In this document: piece after piece, positions 13,979 through 14,457 of the stretch | Numbering within the stretch: the stretch's first letter is position 1 | Layout: each line of letters opens with the position of its first letter | Assembly (NCBI GenBank): GCA_900754385.1 | Contig: CAAECP010000220.1 | Coordinates: 1-14,457, forward strand | Origin: an uncultured Collinsella sp. | Lineage (GTDB): Bacteria > Actinomycetota > Coriobacteriia > Coriobacteriales > Coriobacteriaceae | DNA length: 14,457 bases | Direction: 5' to 3' | The notes under the pieces: generated by a model | The model's database searches: none | What the model was told of the DNA's origin: nothing | The model's input: the letters and a program-made list of their open reading frames with translations, nothing else | Position numbers and translations under genes: made by a program

Positions 13979-14013
13979 CTATACACCGACGAATCAACGA
14001 CGGAGTGCATCTA

Positions 14014-14418
14014 CTATTTGGCCAGCTCCTGAACGATCCAGTCAATTGCACCTTCGGGATCGTTGGTAAGGTCGATATACTCCTTGCCCCTTGTGGTGAG
14101 CAGTTTAATTCCAAGGCGATCGGTATCGGCCTTCATAGCGTCATAGTACATGCGTGCCTGGGGCGCCAGAACAATCACGTTGTACTGATCCATCGTCTCA
14201 TAGTGGCTTCCGTACGCACCGGACTGAGAAACCAGATCGATACCCTTAGCAGCGGCACCTTCGCGAAGAGCATTTGCCAAGAGAGTCGAAGTGCCGGCAC
14301 CCTGGCAAAGCACAAGCACGCGGATCTGCTCCGCCTTGTCCTTTACCGCCTCGAGAGCTTTTGCGACATTTTCGAGGCTTCGGTAGTTTGTGTGACAAGG
14401 GGCTAGCCTAGGCAGCAA
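14014..14418 (-). pseudogene. Isolated LacE-type EIIB domain, remnant of a PTS permease
   Basis: From about residue 30 this reads as a complete EIIB domain: phospho-cysteine in VLVLCQGAGTSTLLANAL (TGC at 14307-14305), QSGAYGSHYETMDQYNVIVLAPQ, MKADTDRLGIKLL and GKEYIDLTNDPEGAIDWI. It is very like the EIIB of lacE-2 and lacE-3. No EIIC precedes it: an in-frame stop lies about six codons upstream, and the only start for the whole frame is a TTG at 14418, with a run (LPRLAPCHTNYR) that has no EIIB or linker character. In this family EIIB is normally fused behind EIIC, so this is most likely the tail of a deleted permease. Expression as a lone EIIB from the TTG, with GGGAG 9 nt upstream, is possible but weakly supported. 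Confidence 0.72.
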
Positions 14419-14457
14419 CGCTCTTCGCTCCCTTCACGCCCTTCTTCCTCGCCTTCA
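14408..14457 (-). CDS. C-terminal codons of an unidentified gene (partial)
   Basis: An open frame enters from the right edge and ends with KARKKGVKGAKSVAA and a TAG at 14410-14408. The lysine-rich tail looks like a genuine protein end but is too short to identify. It overlaps the start of the EIIB fragment by about 10 bp in another frame, so the break in the old permease gene lies near here. Confidence 0.3.
   Translation of the reverse strand, partial: KARKKGVKGAKSVAA

Noticed and set aside
13514..14032. Plus-strand open frame of 172 codons across the regulator remnant
   Set aside because: It is antisense to the DeoR-type sensor and crosses the terminator stem; it has no ribosome site and no family resemblance.

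Overview
The window is about 14.5 kb of GC-rich, densely coding DNA. The combination of lactose-family PTS genes, LacI regulators and codon use suggests a gut actinobacterium of the Coriobacteriia, most likely a Collinsella; this is inference, because no rRNA or other marker gene is present. The main content is an expanded lactose-type PTS locus with three LacG-like 6-phospho-beta-galactosidases (GH1), two complete LacE-like EIICB permeases plus the 3' end of a third, and two LacI-family regulators. No EIIA (LacF) and no tagatose-6-phosphate pathway genes are present, so those parts must be encoded elsewhere.

Layout, left to right: (1) the end of a lacE (1-365) followed by lacG-1 (432-1871) and a strong terminator; (2) two copies of a 65-nt palindromic repeat; (3) lacI-1 on the minus strand (2139-3176), divergent from lacG-2 (3512-4960), which is followed by lacE-2 (5137-6897) and a strong terminator; (4) four more copies of the 65-nt repeat; (5) lacI-2 on the minus strand (7311-8321), divergent from lacE-3 (8597-10375) and lacG-3 (10452-11873), with another terminator; (6) two more copies of the 65-nt repeat; (7) an AT-richer fic gene (12240-13472) behind a near-perfect 33-bp inverted repeat; (8) on the minus strand, a broken DeoR/LacR-type regulator (13469-13920) and a lone EIIB domain (14014-14418), which look like the remains of an older lac locus; (9) a few codons of an unidentified gene at the right edge.

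How the parts should work together: the EIICB permeases take up and phosphorylate a beta-galactoside or related disaccharide using phosphate from an EIIA encoded elsewhere, and the GH1 enzymes cleave the 6-phosphorylated product. Each divergent lacI/sugar-gene region carries its own palindromic candidate operators centred on ACGT. They are three 16-bp sites next to lacI-1 and a perfect 24-bp palindrome with an overlapping half-site next to lacI-2, so the two cassettes are probably controlled separately and the regulators probably control themselves.

The least explained part is the family of eight 65-nt palindromes in three intergenic clusters. All have the same orientation, the same 25-nt centre length and an approximately 80-bp period, and their stems show compensatory base changes. 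I know of no named family that they match.
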